A stretch of 7,165 bases of DNA from Candidatus Thorarchaeota archaeon MP11T_1 (GTDB taxonomy: Archaea > Asgardarchaeota > Thorarchaeia > Thorarchaeales > Thorarchaeaceae). Of the stretch, positions 5,201 through 7,165 are shown in pieces (positions within the stretch are counted from its first letter, which is position 1; every line of letters begins with the position of its first letter). The stretch lies in contig PJET01000207.1 of the NCBI GenBank assembly GCA_002825515.1, positions 1 to 7,165 of the forward strand, written 5' to 3'. Made by a program: the position numbers and the translations under genes. Under the pieces are notes generated by a model. The model made no database searches. It saw only the letters and a program-made list of their open reading frames with translations, and was not told where the DNA came from.

Positions 5201-7165
5201 CTTGTATGTTGGTACAAATCCAATCGCGACACCATATGGTGAGAATATCACATTCTCTATCGTCTATTGGGATATCAGCAATAGTACCGGAATTTCAAAC
5301 AGTACGGGTACTTATCCACTCAATGTTTTCTTGTTCGTAGAGGTCATGACACCTGGTCAAACCCTAACGCAAGATCTAATGGTTATTTCTGAACTAGGAA
5401 ATGGTGAATATCAGATTACCTTTGATACAGACTATCTAAGTGGTTTAGTAGGATGCCAACTCCGGATCTATGCAAATTGGACTAGCGGTCAGCTTCCTCT
5501 TTATGAAAATAGAACACTGGCGATTATAGTATACACTCGCTATCGACAAACGAGTGTCTTATGGAATCCATTACCAACCACTCCATATGGTAATAACGTT
5601 AATTTGACATTTTCCTACATTGACGTACTATCAGGTTTGAAAATACCCGATGATGCAAAACTGAATTACCAAGTTCAAGAAGCGGGACTTGTTCTGAGTT
5701 CGACCTACTTGAGTGGTACTCAACAGTTTGTGCTAACGCTTGATACAACATGGTGGAACAACGTCGGCACCTACACATTCCACCTAGATGTGACATGGTC
5801 TGGGTCTCCATTCTATCAGAACCGAACGAATATTCCAATCTCGATTACAATTCGTAACAGGTACACTACCCTTGAACACGGGCCGTACACGACAATTCAA
5901 TATGGAAACAATTTGGTCATTCTCTTTACATATCGTGACCTCGACGGTCAATCTTTGTTGAGCACTGGGTCACTAGCTCTTGATGCATCACTCTTTGGTT
6001 CGTATGGTGTAGTCAACAATTTTGATGGGACATATACAGTTACTCTCAACACAACCGCATTCCCATCACTGGGCACTTTCACTGTTAATGCTTCAATAAC
6101 ATATACAGGTTCTAACTTTTGCTATGATGCCAACGATTTCTTCTATCTGACACTCATTCAAAGAAGAACCCAATTGACAAGTGAAACTCCAGATTTAGCA
6201 GTATTCTTAGAAGAAGCAGTGATAGTAGTATCATATATTGATGATAATACCTATGCAGCCATTCTTGGTGCAACAATTACCGCGACTTGCGTAAATGCAA
6301 CACTTCAGTTAGGGACTAATTATTGGGTAGACGCTCTTCCAAGTGGGGACTACCAAATTAGAATTTCCACACTTGCTCTTGGCAACTTTGGCCAATATAC
6401 TATCACTATATCTGCTAGTAAAGCTGGCTCACCATTTTATCGAAGTAGGGTGATAGATGTATCAATTGATGTAGTTAGAAGGTACGCAACTATCTCAGTT
6501 ACTCGTTCTCCATTAACTACATCGTTTCTTGAGAATGTTGAATTCCAAGTGACTGTAGTCGATGATGTTAATGGTACTAGGATACCTCTTGACAAGTCTG
6601 TACTTATATTAACACATGGAGGAGGTACCTTAATTCTTGACTCCGAGTACACATTAACAGGTCAGAATGGTTTCTATTTGATATCCTTCAACTCGACGCT
6701 ACTAACTTCTCAATTAGAGGATGCCTATCCAATCAGTGTCCTCTTCTATTGGGGCGATTCGACACCTTACTATGAAAACTCAACTGTTACTACTGAAGTC
6801 ACGATTTCAACAAGATTCACTCAAGCATCGGTCCTTTCAACTCCTCCAGCATATTACTTCTTCAATATCAGCACTTTGATCTATTACAGCGATTATCTGA
6901 CTGGAAATGGTATTCCTGGAGCTGATCTCTCGATTGATTGTGTTAACTCTACGACTTTCACTAGCTGGATAGTCGATCAAGGGGACGGTCGATATCAGAT
7001 TCTTGTGGATACAACAACACTATCTGGACTAGGGAAGTATTTCTTCAGTGTGAATTTAACATGGTATGGAACTCCATTCTACACAAATGTAACTAGTCTG
7101 AATTTTGCAGGGGTCGTAAATTCGGTGTCCACCACACTCAGCTTTAAACTTCCTGCTGGTGTAAC
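2178..7165 (+). CDS. Giant secreted multi-domain Ig-like repeat protein, 3'-truncated (probable surface adhesin or envelope protein)
   Basis: From ATG 2178 the frame stays open for 1662 codons to the right edge, so the stop is outside. The order is: signal peptide (residues 1-25), an unassigned Ser/Thr-rich stretch (26-133), a CBM4/9-like jelly-roll (134-305), a beta-rich middle region (306-591), then ten Ig-like repeats from 592 and the start of an eleventh. About 36 N-x-S/T sequons are spread along the mature chain. There are only six Cys, all in the repeats, and no enzymatic motif is visible. By analogy with other tandem Ig-like surface proteins, the repeats would form a long extracellular rod and the N-terminal domain could bind glycan. 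A C-terminal membrane anchor, as in the upstream protease, is expected beyond the window but not seen. Alternatives are an S-layer component or cell-cell contact protein. I recognise the style but no named family. Confidence 0.9.
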   Translation, partial: MKLKKNLSLFLVMTSLILSFGAIGANNNFQQSTAPGSELVDIGNGQYIEVGPNEVLETISLSEIPTTLLGEGSPLVVSEYGQRTNHFDDLELTYYPTNTTTTQMVSVPLGPLWEGTDMFVNVSDLQENRTYLTNPGFDSTADWTLGTDDVGTHTNPMDSQITGGYVSFSMEGVLDGGYYRHDLGDRMYAEQSVNTNRGEVTWVGVSLDYWVDDAWGGLPIGFWELYAQVGHDDDVDNHLWNIQFSDVLAQITWYSTGLVEADPSLITSSNFILQIGMRTTRSFGSNPQLYPEVRMDNVRIFIKSRVQPSQVNLEMNGLPVSNVTDGFSWLWSLGTVQESAISPWSGSAVNATFSWTPTPVNPDPNFDIRVTFSVDMTVYARKVGQSSLYEADVQSFGAQYSVSNSSQVQWLTYYYIAVPNGYSDYFYFNASKSDTLIVDMVSQPRFPSVNFPYWSTTATSLNISVYEGVVGTYQNGFWKITGHSGNIIQDLRMSSGATWVTTNTYRANDNVRFRAYLDSVYNGAIVTFKVYDTMGAVWTSLNAVVSSGIAETTDLNLDPYLAEVGGWKVQAFVNDSISGSPVENIGFYSRSFSIDHGSDMYIAYPRQSILTWERNLTYGQDMLLQIGVNDSDNGLLLPGGSATYNWTTGTHPLNDMGTGEYSVVLNTADLGLPGRYVISITWSKSNYDSLLRYFVINVVEETTLQSASAPGVQVPRGDNAILELFFADSEGSGIESAALFCNWTDSSYSIDPVIGEPGNYTLTITTNNSNLGTYAIVVTAQKDYYTTSQILLFVEVRQIFTSVSVSQSILALPVGYEETITLTYWDTDHDLPISGAESSISCNWTDYSVVMSSPGEYEITFSSLDSDPIQDYTVIFDVSRFAYQNHTFDIGINIITHLTSFSLDNPIEPTPYTGQITIYVLYYDITTSSGIVGSDVLIYADAVGVPSLQFTVVNGTAQGQYIIRIRADQWGSIGWKDITIFANWTGPQPKHDNKVLNVRARVAGSPTDLYVGTNPIATPYGENITFSIVYWDISNSTGISNSTGTYPLNVFLFVEVMTPGQTLTQDLMVISELGNGEYQITFDTDYLSGLVGCQLRIYANWTSGQLPLYENRTLAIIVYTRYRQTSVLWNPLPTTPYGNNVNLTFSYIDVLSGLKIPDDAKLNYQVQEAGLVLSSTYLSGTQQFVLTLDTTWWNNVGTYTFHLDVTWSGSPFYQNRTNIPISITIRNRYTTLEHGPYTTIQYGNNLVILFTYRDLDGQSLLSTGSLALDASLFGSYGVVNNFDGTYTVTLNTTAFPSLGTFTVNASITYTGSNFCYDANDFFYLTLIQRRTQLTSETPDLAVFLEEAVIVVSYIDDNTYAAILGATITATCVNATLQLGTNYWVDALPSGDYQIRISTLALGNFGQYTITISASKAGSPFYRSRVIDVSIDVVRRYATISVTRSPLTTSFLENVEFQVTVVDDVNGTRIPLDKSVLILTHGGGTLILDSEYTLTGQNGFYLISFNSTLLTSQLEDAYPISVLFYWGDSTPYYENSTVTTEVTISTRFTQASVLSTPPAYYFFNISTLIYYSDYLTGNGIPGADLSIDCVNSTTFTSWIVDQGDGRYQILVDTTTLSGLGKYFFSVNLTWYGTPFYTNVTSLNFAGVVNSVSTTLSFKLPAGV
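2577..3092 (+). other. CBM4/9-like jelly-roll (carbohydrate-binding-like) domain
   Basis: Residues 134-305 open with NPGFDSTADWTL and close with RMDNVRIFIKS. In galactose-binding-fold and CBM4/9-type modules, an N-terminal 'N-GFE---W' strand and a C-terminal 'DNV-hh' strand are the usual bookends of a domain of about 150-170 residues, matching this length. Exposed aromatics (several Trp and Tyr) could line a sugar-binding face. An acidic His-flanked loop, HDDDVDNH (residues 231-238), could bind metal such as calcium. The fold call is moderately sure; a carbohydrate ligand is inference. Confidence 0.6.
3093..3950 (+). other. Middle beta-rich region of the giant protein, two or more unassigned modules
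   Basis: Residues 306-591 separate the jelly-roll from the regular repeats. The first part (306 to about 477) has alternating polar and hydrophobic strands and a YYYIAVPNGYSDYFYF stretch near residues 413-428, and matches no family I know. The second part (about 478-591) runs from FWKITGHSG through RFRAYL, VTFKVYDTMGAVW and GGWKVQAFVND. That reads as an Ig- or macroglobulin-like beta-sandwich, related in style to the repeats but longer. Six sequons lie in this region (counting NVT, NAT, NSS, NAS, NIS and NDS). Confidence 0.5.
3951..7165 (+). repeat. Tandem array of at least ten diverged Ig-like protein repeats
   Basis: Units inferred by eye (nt): 3951-4292, 4293-4583, 4584-4877, 4878-5201, 5202-5555, 5556-5876, 5877-6182, 6183-6497, 6498-6830, about 6831-7130, then the start of an eleventh. 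Lengths are about 97-118 residues. Each unit begins with a Pro-containing strand, often TPYG-N or similar, followed by an hxhxYxD strand. A central GxI-GA-like turn follows, then G-Y-I-L-T and an L---G-Y strand. The unit ends in a W-G-P-Y-N-T-like motif (WSGSPFYQNRT, KAGSPFYRSRV, WYGTPFYTNVT) and a linker such as RNRYTTL, RRTQLT or RRYATI. Units share motif but little nucleotide identity, so the array is old and not freshly duplicated. The first three units are the most divergent. Boundaries may be off by several residues. Confidence 0.8.

Noticed and set aside
5599..5838. Minus-strand ORF of 79 codons with clustered Cys (MCRCRRCS) suggesting a zinc ribbon
   Set aside because: The Cys cluster is the reverse complement of Thr/Thr/Trp-type codons in repeat six of the giant protein; nothing else supports a gene.
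3951..7165. CRISPR array or DNA-level tandem repeat
   Set aside because: The repetition is at protein motif level in units near 300 bp; no short identical DNA repeats with spacers are seen.

Overview
The window reads as archaeal, most likely from an Asgard-type lineage; a Thorarchaeia-like source is my best guess. This rests on protein style: AT-leaning DNA, very large secreted beta-sandwich proteins rich in N-x-S/T sequons, a Trp/Tyr-rich ectodomain with a C-terminal membrane anchor ending in an arginine cluster, and a good Shine-Dalgarno site before a signal peptide. No rRNA, tRNA or marker gene is present, so the lineage is inferred and not proven.

Layout: two genes lie on the plus strand and both run off the window. 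(1) From the left edge to 2018 is the 3' part of a gene for a membrane-anchored, extracellular zinc metalloprotease. It has a metzincin-type HExxHxxGxxH site, a helical segment, an Ig-like domain and a C-terminal transmembrane helix. (2) Positions 2019-2177 are a 159-bp intergenic region with an inverted repeat, TATA-like sequences and a Shine-Dalgarno site. (3) From 2178 to the right edge is one uninterrupted frame of at least 1662 codons. It encodes a signal peptide, a CBM4/9-like jelly-roll domain, a middle beta-rich region, and at least ten tandem, strongly diverged Ig-like repeats of about 97-118 residues. It has no stop in the window, so it is easily missed by ORF callers that require one, yet it covers about 70% of the sequence. 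I found no credible gene on the minus strand.

Both products should act outside the cell. The second looks like a long, heavily N-glycosylated stalk, adhesin or cell-envelope protein with a possible glycan-binding head. The first is a surface-anchored protease. Their adjacency and shared orientation suggest a surface-protein locus, in which the protease could process envelope proteins or external substrates. That link is inference.
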